Origin: Sphingosinicella sp. LHD-64
GTDB lineage: Bacteria; Pseudomonadota; Alphaproteobacteria; Sphingomonadales; Sphingomonadaceae
NCBI RefSeq assembly: GCF_031157375.1
Contig: NZ_JAVIFV010000001.1
Location: forward strand, 868,001-932,000
Direction: 5' to 3'
Length of the DNA stretch: 64,000 bases
Within the stretch, counting starts at the first letter, position 1. Each line of letters opens with the position of its first letter. Below, piece after piece: positions 20,487 to 28,651 of this stretch. The position numbers and the translations under genes are program-made. Under the pieces are notes generated by a model. The model saw nothing but the letters and a program-made list of their open reading frames with translations, searched no databases and had not been told where the DNA came from.

Positions 20487-21476
20487 ATGGTCTCCGCCGA
20501 GGAGGTTTCGGCGCTCACTGCCTATGCGGCCTCGCTCGGCGAGGTGCCGCCGGTGGCCGACGGGCGCCTGACCCTCGCCGACTATTTCAGGCTGGTGCAG
20601 CGCATCGCGGTCGCCGGTCAGGACGAAACCTGCCACCTCTCGCGCCGCACCCTCAAGCCAGGCACGTCGGACTTCGTCGTCGAAACCATCGGCGGCGCGC
20701 GCGACCTGGAGGATGCGATGCGCCGTATCGCGCGCGCCTACAACCTCGTCCATGGCGGCGACTACAACCGGGTGGAGCGACGGCGCGACGCGATCGCCTA
20801 TGTCGTCGACGATGCGGGCTTCCCCTATGCCGTGGGTCGAGACAGCGGCGCCGTCCATGCGTTGATGGAGGGCGTGCTCATTTTCCTCAACCTGTTGCTC
20901 TCGCGCGTGGTGGGCGCGGACCTGGAGGCCAGCCTCCGCTCGGTCCGGACCCGCCGTCACGCGCGCACCGCGCCGGACGGCTTCCTCGCCATCTGGAAGG
21001 CTCCGGTTCGCTGCGGCAGCGCCGCTTATGTGCTGGAATATGATCTCGCCGCCGCCCGCCTGCCGGTGGTGGCGAACGCCGCCGAGGCCGGCCGGGCGGC
21101 CCATGTCTACGAGGCGGTCGCCGCACTGATCGCGAAGCGCGAGCGGGCGGCCGAACCGCGCGACTTCCCCGGCCGGGTGAAGGCGGCGCTGATCAGCGGC
21201 GCGAGCGATCAGGCCGAGGTCGCCCGGCTGCTCGGAGTCAGCGTCGCGACGCTGCGCCGCCGCCTCGGCGAGGCGTCGCTCACCTACCGGAGCCTGCGCG
21301 CTGAGGTGCTGAATATGCAGGCGCGGACACTGCTCGCCGGGCGGCGGCACCCGGGCGATGTCGCCGAGCAGCTCGGCTTTTCCGACGGACGCAGCTTCGC
21401 ACGTGCATTCAAGGCGTGGAACGGCGTCACCCCTGCCCGCTATGCCGCCGGGCCGCCGGCCCAGGATCGCATCTGA
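20487..21476 (+). CDS. AraC-family transcriptional regulator
   Basis: Likely activator of the adjacent receptor-esterase genes. From the ATG at 20487 the product is 329 residues. An N-terminal arabinose-binding-like (Arabinose_bd) domain covers roughly residues 20-200. The C-terminal AraC helix-turn-helix pair includes AEVARLLGVSVATLRRRLGE and VAEQLGFSDGRSFARAFKAW followed by GVTPARY. The frame is open to a GTG at 20388 and another at 20439, but the first lies inside the element shared with the peroxidase region, so I prefer the later ATG, close to the start of recognisable domain sequence. The start is uncertain by up to 33 codons. The receptor gene follows 107 bp downstream on the same strand. 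Confidence 0.9.
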   Translation: MVSAEEVSALTAYAASLGEVPPVADGRLTLADYFRLVQRIAVAGQDETCHLSRRTLKPGTSDFVVETIGGARDLEDAMRRIARAYNLVHGGDYNRVERRRDAIAYVVDDAGFPYAVGRDSGAVHALMEGVLIFLNLLLSRVVGADLEASLRSVRTRRHARTAPDGFLAIWKAPVRCGSAAYVLEYDLAAARLPVVANAAEAGRAAHVYEAVAALIAKRERAAEPRDFPGRVKAALISGASDQAEVARLLGVSVATLRRRLGEASLTYRSLRAEVLNMQARTLLAGRRHPGDVAEQLGFSDGRSFARAFKAWNGVTPARYAAGPPAQDRI

Positions 21477-21583
21477 GCGAATTTGTCCTCCAAAACTGAC
21501 GCCGGCTGTCATCGACCGACGGCGGGGCGCGGCCGTAGGCTCCGTCACGACCGGCGCAGAATCCGGTCTCGGGGAGGAACGGC

Positions 21584-23842
21584 ATGAGACATCTCGCGCG
21601 GTGGGGGGCCGGAACGGCGGCCGGCGCGCTTCTGATCCTGGGGACCGCCGCGCCGGCGTCAGCACAAGACGCGGTGCCCCGGGTGACCGGCGCGACACCG
21701 GAAGGCGAGATCGTCGTCACCGCCCGGCGGCGCGCCGAATCGCTGCAGGATGTGCCGATCGCCGTCACCGCCTTCGACGCGAACCGGGTGTCGGAGCTGC
21801 AGGCCGACGACATATCGGGCCTGCGCTATTCGGTGCCGAACCTCTATCTGGACCAGGGCGACGGCGGCAATGCCGTCATCTACATCCGCGGCGTCGGCCA
21901 GAACGACTCGCTCGCTTTCGCCGATGCGGGCGTCGGCGTCTATGTCGATGACGTGTTCGTCGCCCGCTCCCAGGCCGCGTTCCTGGAGCTGTTCGACGTC
22001 GAGCGGATCGAGGTGCTGCGCGGACCGCAGGGCACGCTCTACGGCCGCAACACGATCGGCGGCGCGGTCAAGTTCGTCTCGACGCGCCCGGCGCGCGAGC
22101 TCGAGGGCTATCTCGAGGCGGGGATCGGCAATTTCGACTTCCTGACGCTGCGCGGCCGGGTCAGCGGCCCGCTCGCCGGCGACGCGCTGCGCGGCAAGGT
22201 CGCCTTCGCCGTCACCCGCCGCGACGGCTATAACGACAACCTCTTCACCGGCGCGGACGACGGCGACCTCGAAAGCTATGCCGGCCGCGTCGCGCTGCTG
22301 TTCGAGCCGAGCCCGCAGTTCGAGCTGCTGCTCAGTGCCGATGCCCGCCGCGACCGGCCCGACACGTCGCGCAGCCCGCACCGCGAGACGCCGATCACCG
22401 TCGCCGCGCCGGCGGTCGTCACCCTGCCTGCCCTCGACGACCCCTATGACGTCGAGACCAACGCCAACGGCCTCAACGATCTCGACGCTTACGGCGTCTC
22501 GCTGACGGCGCGCTGGCGGCCGAGCGACCGCGTGACGATCGAATCGATCACCGCCTATCGCGCGATGAACTTCGACCTCGTCCTCGATACCGACGGCTCG
22601 CCTTTGCCGGTGCTCGACATCCTGCTGCGCCAGGACCAGCGGCAGTTCAGCCAGGAGCTGCGATTGCTCTATCAGGGCAGCCGCCTCACCTTCACCGGCG
22701 GACTCTATTATTTCTACGATCGAGACATCAGCTTTTCGGGCTACGACGACGGCGCGGCGACCATCTTCGGCCTGCCGGTAGTCGCCCTGGGCTTTCCCAA
22801 CGCCCAGCTCGCCGAGACGCGGCAGATCACCAATTCCTATGCCGTGTTCGGCGATGCGACCTATGCGCTGACCGACCGGCTGAGCCTCAGCGCCGGGCTG
22901 CGCTACACTTATGAGCGGCGCAGCTCCGGCCGCACGTTCGAGAGCTATTTCGATCCGGCCATCTCGGTGACGGGCAACGAGCCCCCGTTCCTCCAGGGCG
23001 TCGGCGTGCCGGGGCAACCGATCGGCGGCCGGGCGAGCTTCGAGGCGTTCACGCCGCGCGTCTCCGTCTCCTACGACGCGACCGACGACGTGCTGCTCTA
23101 TGCCTCGGCGGCACGGGGCTTCAAGAGCGGCGGCTTCGACGGGCGCGCCGCGAGCGACTTCCAGTTCCGCCCGTTCCGGCCGGAATATGTCTGGAGCTAC
23201 GAGGGCGGCCTCAAGACGCGCTGGCTGGGCGGGCGGCTGATCGCCAACGCCGCCATCTTCTACAACGACTATACCGACGTGCAGGTCACGTCCTTCGGCG
23301 CCGACCCCGTGACCGGCGTATTCCAGAGCCTGTTCACCAACGCTGCCAGCGCCCGCGCCTACGGCGCCGAGCTCGAGCTCGTCGCACGCCCCACGCGCGG
23401 CCTCACCATCAACGCCTCTCTGGGCTATCTCGACGCGCGCTACCGCGAGTTCGAGGTGCTGGTCGGGACGGTGGTCACCGACGTCAGCGACCGGCACCTG
23501 GTCAACGCGCCGCGCTGGAACGGCAGCATCGGCGCGACTTACCGGGCGCCGCTCAGCGCCCGGCTCTCCGGCACGATCCACGTCGACGCCGCCTATCGCA
23601 GCACCTCGGCGATCGAGATCACCGACTCGCCGGTGCTGCGCCAGCCGGGCTATGGCCTCATCAACGGCTTCGTCGCGATCGGCAGCTCGGACGAGCGCTG
23701 GGAGCTGCGCGCCGGCGTCCGGAACCTCACCGACAAGGCAGTCAGGGTGCAGGGCTTCAACCTGGAGAGCTTCCCCGGCGTGCAGGTCGGCTTCTACGCG
23801 GCGCCGCGCACGTACGACCTGCGCCTGATCCTGCGCTACTGA
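21584..23842 (+). CDS. TonB-dependent receptor (siderophore/small-molecule type)
   Basis: Outer-membrane TonB-gated importer of 752 residues. A signal peptide ends near ASAQD (about residue 27). A TonB-box-like EIVVTARRRAESLQDVPIAV follows, then the plug with VERIEVLRGPQGTLYGRNTIGGAV, a hallmark of the receptor class abundant in sphingomonads. The 22-strand barrel ends with a terminal aromatic-containing strand (YDLRLILRY). GGAGGA 5 bp before the ATG is a good ribosome binding site. The esterase gene starts 1 bp after the stop, and an AraC regulator precedes it, so the three genes look like one uptake and hydrolysis unit. The substrate is not known; an ester-containing compound is a reasonable guess. 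Confidence 0.95.
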   Translation: MRHLARWGAGTAAGALLILGTAAPASAQDAVPRVTGATPEGEIVVTARRRAESLQDVPIAVTAFDANRVSELQADDISGLRYSVPNLYLDQGDGGNAVIYIRGVGQNDSLAFADAGVGVYVDDVFVARSQAAFLELFDVERIEVLRGPQGTLYGRNTIGGAVKFVSTRPARELEGYLEAGIGNFDFLTLRGRVSGPLAGDALRGKVAFAVTRRDGYNDNLFTGADDGDLESYAGRVALLFEPSPQFELLLSADARRDRPDTSRSPHRETPITVAAPAVVTLPALDDPYDVETNANGLNDLDAYGVSLTARWRPSDRVTIESITAYRAMNFDLVLDTDGSPLPVLDILLRQDQRQFSQELRLLYQGSRLTFTGGLYYFYDRDISFSGYDDGAATIFGLPVVALGFPNAQLAETRQITNSYAVFGDATYALTDRLSLSAGLRYTYERRSSGRTFESYFDPAISVTGNEPPFLQGVGVPGQPIGGRASFEAFTPRVSVSYDATDDVLLYASAARGFKSGGFDGRAASDFQFRPFRPEYVWSYEGGLKTRWLGGRLIANAAIFYNDYTDVQVTSFGADPVTGVFQSLFTNAASARAYGAELELVARPTRGLTINASLGYLDARYREFEVLVGTVVTDVSDRHLVNAPRWNGSIGATYRAPLSARLSGTIHVDAAYRSTSAIEITDSPVLRQPGYGLINGFVAIGSSDERWELRAGVRNLTDKAVRVQGFNLESFPGVQVGFYAAPRTYDLRLILRY

Positions 23843-23843
23843 C

Positions 23844-24875
23844 ATGGACGCGAGCACCCTGCGGCCCGCGCCGGACGCCGAGACCCTGGCCCTGCTCCAG
23901 GGGATCGAGATCATCACCGCCGGCTGGCGCGACCGGCTGCTGAGCGGTGACATCGCGGCGTCGCGTGCCTTCGCCTCGGTGATCTTCCGCGCCTTTGCCG
24001 GGCCGCCGCCCGCGCCGGGGCTGTGCGAGATCTCCGACCTCGCCGTTCCCGGCGGCGATGGCGAACGACCGGCGCGACTGTATCGACCCCGGGGAGAGGC
24101 GCCGCAGCCGGTGGTGCTGTTCCTCCACGGCGGCGGCTGGTCGCTCGGCGGGATCGAGGACTATGACATACTCGTGCACGATCTCGCCACCCAAAGCGGG
24201 GTCGCCTTCCTCTCCCTCGACTATCGTCTCGCGCCTGAGCATGGCTATCCCGCTGCCTTGGAGGATGTCGCGGCCGCGCTCGCTTGGCTGCGCGACGCGG
24301 CGCCGCGGTTCGGGCTGAGGACGGACCGGATCGGGCTGATGGGTGACAGCGCCGGCGGCAATCTCGCCGCGGTCACCGCCTGGCTGGAGCGCGGCAGCGA
24401 CCCCACGATCGCCGGCCAGTGGCTCATCTACCCGATGACCGACGTCAGCCGCCCGCACGAAGACTTTCCTTCACGCCTTGTCTGCGGCGACGGCGATCTG
24501 TTTCTGACGCGCGGCGCGATCGATGCCGCGCGGGCCTGGTATCTGGATCAGCGGACGGATCTGGCCGTCGATCCGCGCGTCTCGCCGCTCAATGCCGATC
24601 CCGCCGGCCTGCCGCCCACCCAGATTATCGTCGCCGGCTGCGATCCGCTCCGGGACGAAGGCCGGGACTATCATGATCGGCTTGCGGCGGCCGGTGTGGA
24701 GACCAGCTGGCGCTGCTACGACAGCACCATCCACGCCTTCCTCTCCTTCGGCGTTCTCGATGTGGCGAAGGCGGCCCGCGCCGCACTTGCACAGGACATG
24801 CGCATCCGCCTGTCCGCCGAACCGGACGCCGTGCGTGACAGGGACGGAAGCCTGAGAGCCGGGACGCAAGGCTGA
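23844..24875 (+). CDS. Alpha/beta hydrolase, HSL-type esterase
   Basis: Serine esterase of the hormone-sensitive lipase group (alpha/beta hydrolase fold 3), 343 residues. The oxyanion motif HGGGWSLGG lies near residue 95 and the nucleophile motif GDSAGGN near 168 (Ser of GDSAG). The acid in DPLRDEGRDY and the histidine in IHAFLSF complete the triad. No signal peptide is seen, so the enzyme is probably cytoplasmic and would act on an imported ester. It is coupled to the TonB-dependent receptor with a 1-bp gap. The Arg-rich C-terminal tail after DMRIRLSAEP is probably disordered. Confidence 0.93.
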   Translation: MDASTLRPAPDAETLALLQGIEIITAGWRDRLLSGDIAASRAFASVIFRAFAGPPPAPGLCEISDLAVPGGDGERPARLYRPRGEAPQPVVLFLHGGGWSLGGIEDYDILVHDLATQSGVAFLSLDYRLAPEHGYPAALEDVAAALAWLRDAAPRFGLRTDRIGLMGDSAGGNLAAVTAWLERGSDPTIAGQWLIYPMTDVSRPHEDFPSRLVCGDGDLFLTRGAIDAARAWYLDQRTDLAVDPRVSPLNADPAGLPPTQIIVAGCDPLRDEGRDYHDRLAAAGVETSWRCYDSTIHAFLSFGVLDVAKAARAALAQDMRIRLSAEPDAVRDRDGSLRAGTQG

Positions 24876-25231
24876 CGAACAGAAATATCGGACGCGCCGA
24901 TGGCGACGGGCTTGCCTTCGCGGGCCGCCAAGCGCCTTCCCTGGCTTTCCTACAGCGTATGTTTCTGTTATGTTCCGAGCTGGCTCTTTCATATCGTCGA
25001 TCCATGATGCGCCCTGCCTCGGGTCCCCAGACCCGTTTCCGAAGCCCTCATGGCCAGTGCGAACATTGGGAACATTCGCGCCGGTCTTGTCGGATGCTGG
25101 AATCGCGGGAAAGAAGTCGCGCGAGATCGTGAACTTCGTGAACTTCGCCAGAGGGAAGACCCGGAAAAGGTATCGGACGCGCCGGTGCCGCTGTGCCCCC
25201 GAAGGCACCGGCGCGCCCGCCCCCCCGTTGC
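24876..25231. other. Intergenic region between esterase and heme peroxidase
   Basis: These 356 bp lie between convergent genes and hold no credible gene. Short repeats are visible: AACATTGGGAACATTCGCG (about 25062-25080) and a tandem GTGAACTTC pair (about 25129-25146). Similar short repeats occur between genes in sphingomonads, as far as I recall. The stretch 25169-25218 forms the peroxidase terminator hairpin. Confidence 0.6.
25175..25218. terminator. Hairpin terminator of the heme peroxidase gene
   Basis: GGACGCGCCGGTGCC (25175-25189) pairs with GGCACCGGCGCGCCC (25204-25218) with one mismatch over 15 bp and a 14-nt loop. It lies 14 bp beyond the peroxidase stop on the minus strand and faces the convergent esterase gene, so it could serve both. 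The same arrangement recurs behind the peroxidase remnant at 20121-20165. Confidence 0.7.
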
Positions 25232-26722
25232 TCAGGCCACTTCGGCGAACCTGAGCAGATCGACGATCGCGAAGTCCTCGCCTTTCTTCGACGGGTCGAC
25301 CGTTGGCAGGAATGGCTCCCAGTCGGCCTCCTGGGAGAGGTAGGACGAGCGGTCGCCCTGGATCAGGCCGAGGAACACCTCGGCGACGATCCGCGCCCCG
25401 ACCGGGCCCAGCCGCTCGCCATTCTCGACCACCGAGGCCTCGCGCAGGATGTAGAACCAGAGCGGGGTACGGTCGTCGAGGCCGTGCGCCTTGAGATCCG
25501 AGAAGTCGCCCGTCGACAGCACCGGCAGGTCCATCGCCTTCGCCACCCGCTGGCCCGAAGGCAGCGAGAAGGTGAGGTGCCGGAGCAGGTTGCGCGACGC
25601 GAGCGAGGCCGGATTGGTCTTGGGATCGGGATTGGCCACCACCGATCCGGGCAGCTTGAACAAAGCGGTCGACAGCGTCGTGTCGATCTTCTTGTTCTGC
25701 TTCACGTTGCCGTCCTTGAAATCGAAGAAGGTCGGCCAGTCGATGAACCGCCGCGGCGCACGATGACCACCCGACAGGTCGTCCGGATCATTGGGATCGG
25801 ACGGCGTCGGCGTGAAGATCATCGCGAAGAAGGGCGTGTTGCCCGGATTGCCGGTGAAGTTCGCCCGGTAGGACGGCCGCACTTGGCTGTGGCCGAAGCG
25901 GTAGGCCGCGACCGAGAATTCGACCGGGATGAACGGCTCGTTGTGCCATTTGTAGAACTTGCGGCCGTTCTGCAGGATGTCGTCGACCACGGCGTCGCCA
26001 CAGGTCTTCTTCAGGAATTCGTGGACGACCATCCACTGATAGTGCCAGCGCACGATCCGCTGCGCCTCGGCGAAGATCTGGTCCGGCGCGGTCAGCTTGA
26101 TCTTGGTCTTGACGTAATCGCACACCTCGTTGTGGAATTTGAGCATCGCCAGCTGGAGTTGCGAGACGATCAAATTCTCGTCGTTCCGCGGATCGCCGAT
26201 CAGGGCGACCTTCTGGGCGTTGCGCGGCACGTCGAACTTGTCCGCGGTGCCGGTCGGCTCGACCAGGAACTTGATGCCCTTGCCGGTCGCGCTCTGGTCG
26301 TAGAGGTGCGGGCTCGCGCCCGGCCCCGACCCGTAGACATTGTCGAGGCCCAGGCTCGGCGTCCGGAAGTTCGAGATCTGCTCCGGATCCTGCTGGCGCT
26401 CGAGGCTCGATGTCGGATCGAACGTCATGTCGTGATCGAGGAACTGGCCGAGGAAGGTCATGCCCGCGGTCAGCGTCGGATTGTCGCTGTTCTTCACCTG
26501 CAGCGTCGGATCGGTGATCAGCTTGACCGGCCCTTCCGACAGCTTGTCCTTCGCGTCCATGATCCCGCCCGGCTTGCCGATGTCGAGCAGGGCCGCGCGC
26601 ACGTCCGGGGTATCGGGCGCGAAGGCCGGCAGCTTGCCGAACAGGCGGCCGAACCGCCCGGAGTCATAGTATTTGGAGCGGGGTGGAACGATGTCATGTG
26701 GATAAACGCCATGACGTGACAT
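25232..26722 (-). CDS. Animal-type heme peroxidase
   Basis: Member of the myeloperoxidase/peroxinectin-like heme peroxidase superfamily, using hydrogen peroxide to oxidise halides or organic substrates. I chose the ATG at 26722, with GGAGAAG about 6 bp upstream, giving 496 residues. Q93-FL-D96-H97-D98 in GQFLDHDMTF matches the spacing of the distal Gln, heme-linked Asp, distal His and calcium-ligand Asp of myeloperoxidase. NFRTPSLGLDNVYG and GDPRNDENL are further family motifs. The proximal histidine is H278 in AYRFGHSQVR. There is no signal peptide, so export, if any, is non-classical. It stands alone, divergent from the exopolysaccharide export gene and followed by a strong hairpin. The natural substrate is unknown. 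Confidence 0.93.
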   Translation of the reverse strand: MSRHGVYPHDIVPPRSKYYDSGRFGRLFGKLPAFAPDTPDVRAALLDIGKPGGIMDAKDKLSEGPVKLITDPTLQVKNSDNPTLTAGMTFLGQFLDHDMTFDPTSSLERQQDPEQISNFRTPSLGLDNVYGSGPGASPHLYDQSATGKGIKFLVEPTGTADKFDVPRNAQKVALIGDPRNDENLIVSQLQLAMLKFHNEVCDYVKTKIKLTAPDQIFAEAQRIVRWHYQWMVVHEFLKKTCGDAVVDDILQNGRKFYKWHNEPFIPVEFSVAAYRFGHSQVRPSYRANFTGNPGNTPFFAMIFTPTPSDPNDPDDLSGGHRAPRRFIDWPTFFDFKDGNVKQNKKIDTTLSTALFKLPGSVVANPDPKTNPASLASRNLLRHLTFSLPSGQRVAKAMDLPVLSTGDFSDLKAHGLDDRTPLWFYILREASVVENGERLGPVGARIVAEVFLGLIQGDRSSYLSQEADWEPFLPTVDPSKKGEDFAIVDLLRFAEVA

Positions 26723-27087
26723 GAGACTTCTCCAACTTTGAGGATGGCCGCCGGACCCACCGATAGGTGCGCCGGCGCGCCGACAACGGCGCCACAAAAG
26801 CGGAAGAGCGTCAGATCCCGACCCCATTCGGGCGTCCTCCCCCCGGTAACGCCACGGACGGGATAGGCCGGACAAAGTTGGCGATCTTGGCGTCCGGCTG
26901 GAAAACCGCACTTCAGATTCTTTCCAGATTCCCGGATCGGGCGGTTTCATTGCGCCGACCCGAGGCCGGCGTGCGATGGAGACGGAACCGAAAAGGCCGG
27001 GATGCCGTTTGCGCTTCCATCGGTCCGTCGCGGCGCCCTGCCGCGGCTGGAGATGGTCGTTCAACGAACGGGGACAGGGATTTTCGG
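26723..27087. other. Divergent intergenic region, peroxidase / polysaccharide export
   Basis: This 365-bp region must hold promoters for the minus-strand peroxidase and the plus-strand export lipoprotein. It contains the element at 26898-26935 (CTGGAAAAC...CAGATTCTTTCCAGATTCC) that recurs near the peroxidase remnant at 20353-20388. An open frame continues upstream from the lipoprotein through this region, but its translation is Arg/Pro-rich and does not look like protein. I see no clear -35/-10 pair. Confidence 0.55.
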
Positions 27088-27642
27088 ATGCGCTGGCTTT
27101 TCCTCTCCCTTCTCGGCCTCCTCGTCGCCGCCTGCGCCTCGCAGGATCCCTTCCCGGTCGGCACCGCCGGCGGGCAGGCGCAGGCCGGGCATCGGCTCGC
27201 ACCAGGCGAGAAGCTGCGCATCACCACCTATGGCGAGACCGCGCTGACCGGCGAGTACACGATCGGCGCGGCCGGCGACGTCGCCTTCCCGCTGGTCGGG
27301 ACGATCCAGGCGGCCGGCAAGACGCCGCAGGCGCTCGGTCAGGAGCTCACCGCCGCGCTCGCCAACGGCTTCCTCCTGAACCCGAGCGTGGTGGTCGAGG
27401 TGCTGACCTACCGGCCGATCTACGTGCTCGGCGAGGTCAACCAGCCGGGCGAGTTTCCCTATCAGCCCGGGATGACCGCGCTCGCCGCGATCGCCCGGGC
27501 GGAAGGCTTCACCTATCGCGCGCGGCAAGCCTCGATCTTCCTGAAACGCGCCGGCGAGGCCGAGGAGCGCGAGGTGACTCTGACCAGCGACCTCACCATC
27601 CAGCCCGGCGATATCGTCCGGGTGGCGGAGCGCTACTTCTAG
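27088..27642 (+). CDS. Polysaccharide export lipoprotein (Wza/GumB-like)
   Basis: Short outer-membrane polysaccharide export protein. The ATG at 27088 gives 184 residues with the lipoprotein signal MRWLFLSLLGLLVAAC (lipobox VAAC). A poly-export domain (LAPGEKLRITTYGETALTGE, about residues 38-110) is followed by one SLBB-type domain (IYVLGEVNQPGEFPYQPGMT). It is about half the size of Wza and closer to GumB-type proteins, so it probably needs another protein to complete the outer-membrane pore; the beta-barrel at 39930 is a candidate. It converges with the acetyltransferase gene, the two stops sharing the four bases CTAG at 27639-27642. Confidence 0.92.
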   Translation: MRWLFLSLLGLLVAACASQDPFPVGTAGGQAQAGHRLAPGEKLRITTYGETALTGEYTIGAAGDVAFPLVGTIQAAGKTPQALGQELTAALANGFLLNPSVVVEVLTYRPIYVLGEVNQPGEFPYQPGMTALAAIARAEGFTYRARQASIFLKRAGEAEEREVTLTSDLTIQPGDIVRVAERYF

Positions 27643-28295
27643 TTCGCGCCGTTCCCGTCGCCCTGATCGGGATGGGGGCGGAAGCCCTGCGACACGTCCG
27701 GCCAGACCCGCCGGTTGATATAGCCTTCCGAACCCTTGGTGGAGATGAGCTTCGCGGGGATGCCGCCGACCACGCCGTCGTCCGGCACGTCCTTGGTCAC
27801 CACCGCATTGGCGCCGACCGCGGCGCGGTCGCCGATCCGGATCCGGCCGATCACCTTGCAGCCGGCGGCGAGGAAGACGTCGTCGCCGAGCACCGGCGAG
27901 CCCGCATTCGGGCCACGGTTGAGCTGGCCCAGCATCGATCCGTGGGTGATGTTGCAATTGGCACCGATCACCGCATCGCCGTTGATCATCACGCCGCCGA
28001 AGCGGTTGATGAAGAAGCCGGGGCCGATCCTGGTATATTCCGGAATCGCGATCCCGTATTTGTAGCGGTAGCGCAGCAGCAGCAGCTTGAGCGGTGGGTA
28101 GAGCGTCCACCTGGTGGCGCGCCGCTGCTTCAGATAGCCGCACAGGCGCATCACCACCGTATATTTGAAGCCCGGTGTGAAGAGGTAGTGCTTCAGGAAG
28201 GCGCGCACGCGCACGCTCCCGGCATAGCGGTAGAGGTCCGACCGGATGAGGGCCCGGACCAGGCGGAATTCGGGGCGTTCCTGAAATGGCTGCAT
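27639..28295 (-). CDS. Hexapeptide-repeat serine acetyltransferase-like O-acetyltransferase
   Basis: Left-handed beta-helix acyltransferase, 218 residues, similar to WcaB-type colanic acid acetyltransferases and serine acetyltransferase. Hexapeptide repeats run from about residue 90 to 180: GPGFFINRFGGVMINGDAVI, NITHGSMLGQ, SPVLGDDVFLAAGCKVIG and AAVGANAVVTKDVPDDGVVG. The active-site-like histidine is in NITHGS. An N-terminal helical segment precedes them. Its position among exopolysaccharide genes suggests acetylation of a sugar rather than cysteine synthesis, which is inference. It is transcribed opposite to its neighbours and ends inside the CTAG overlap with the export lipoprotein gene. 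Confidence 0.88.
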   Translation of the reverse strand: MQPFQERPEFRLVRALIRSDLYRYAGSVRVRAFLKHYLFTPGFKYTVVMRLCGYLKQRRATRWTLYPPLKLLLLRYRYKYGIAIPEYTRIGPGFFINRFGGVMINGDAVIGANCNITHGSMLGQLNRGPNAGSPVLGDDVFLAAGCKVIGRIRIGDRAAVGANAVVTKDVPDDGVVGGIPAKLISTKGSEGYINRRVWPDVSQGFRPHPDQGDGNGAN

Positions 28296-28651
28296 GACCG
28301 CGCGAAACGATCCAATCCCGAGTCGGTTGCCACGTTGCAGCGCAAAAATTTCACACTGATTTCAATTACCGCGAACCGATACCGGGTAAGCCGCAGGTTC
28401 GGCCGTCAAGCAATTGTCATTAACCATATTTCAGAACGGGTCGTCGCAAGAACCGCGGAATTTGGCCGTATTTTGGAACCTGACCGGCGCGCGGCGGTTG
28501 CAGCCGTTCCGCGAAATCACGAATGACCAGCCAAGCGTTGTTGCCGAAACCGAGGGGTGCCTGAAAGTTGTGCGATGCACAATAAACCCAGTTTTCGGCG
28601 TCACCTTCGACGCATAACGAAGGGCCGCCCTGTAACCCGGTGGAGCGACAG
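28296..28651. other. Divergent intergenic region before the phosphoglycosyl transferase gene
   Basis: This 356-bp stretch has lower GC than average and no credible gene. It should carry promoters for the acetyltransferase (minus) and the phosphoglycosyl transferase (plus). It contains TTAACCATATT (28420-28430), which resembles a CtrA half-site, and the perfect palindrome TTGTGC-GAT-GCACAA (28568-28582). Confidence 0.6.
28568..28582. promoter_or_regulatory. Palindrome TTGTGC-GAT-GCACAA upstream of exopolysaccharide genes
   Basis: A perfect 6-3-6 dyad lies 70 bp before the ATG of the phosphoglycosyl transferase. Its right half extends to TGCACAATAA (28576-28585), and the same ten bases occur at 34487-34496 upstream of the GT2 gene. 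It could be an operator or part of a promoter shared by the cluster. Confidence 0.4.

Noticed and set aside
21659-23953. A 764-codon open frame antisense to the second TonB receptor
   Set aside because: It is again a codon-bias mirror with Arg/Ala/Glu repeats and no motifs.
24876-25231. Short tandem repeats read as a possible CRISPR remnant
   Set aside because: The repeat units (GTGAACTTC pair, AACATT pair) are only 6-9 bases and occur twice, without the regular spacer structure of an array.
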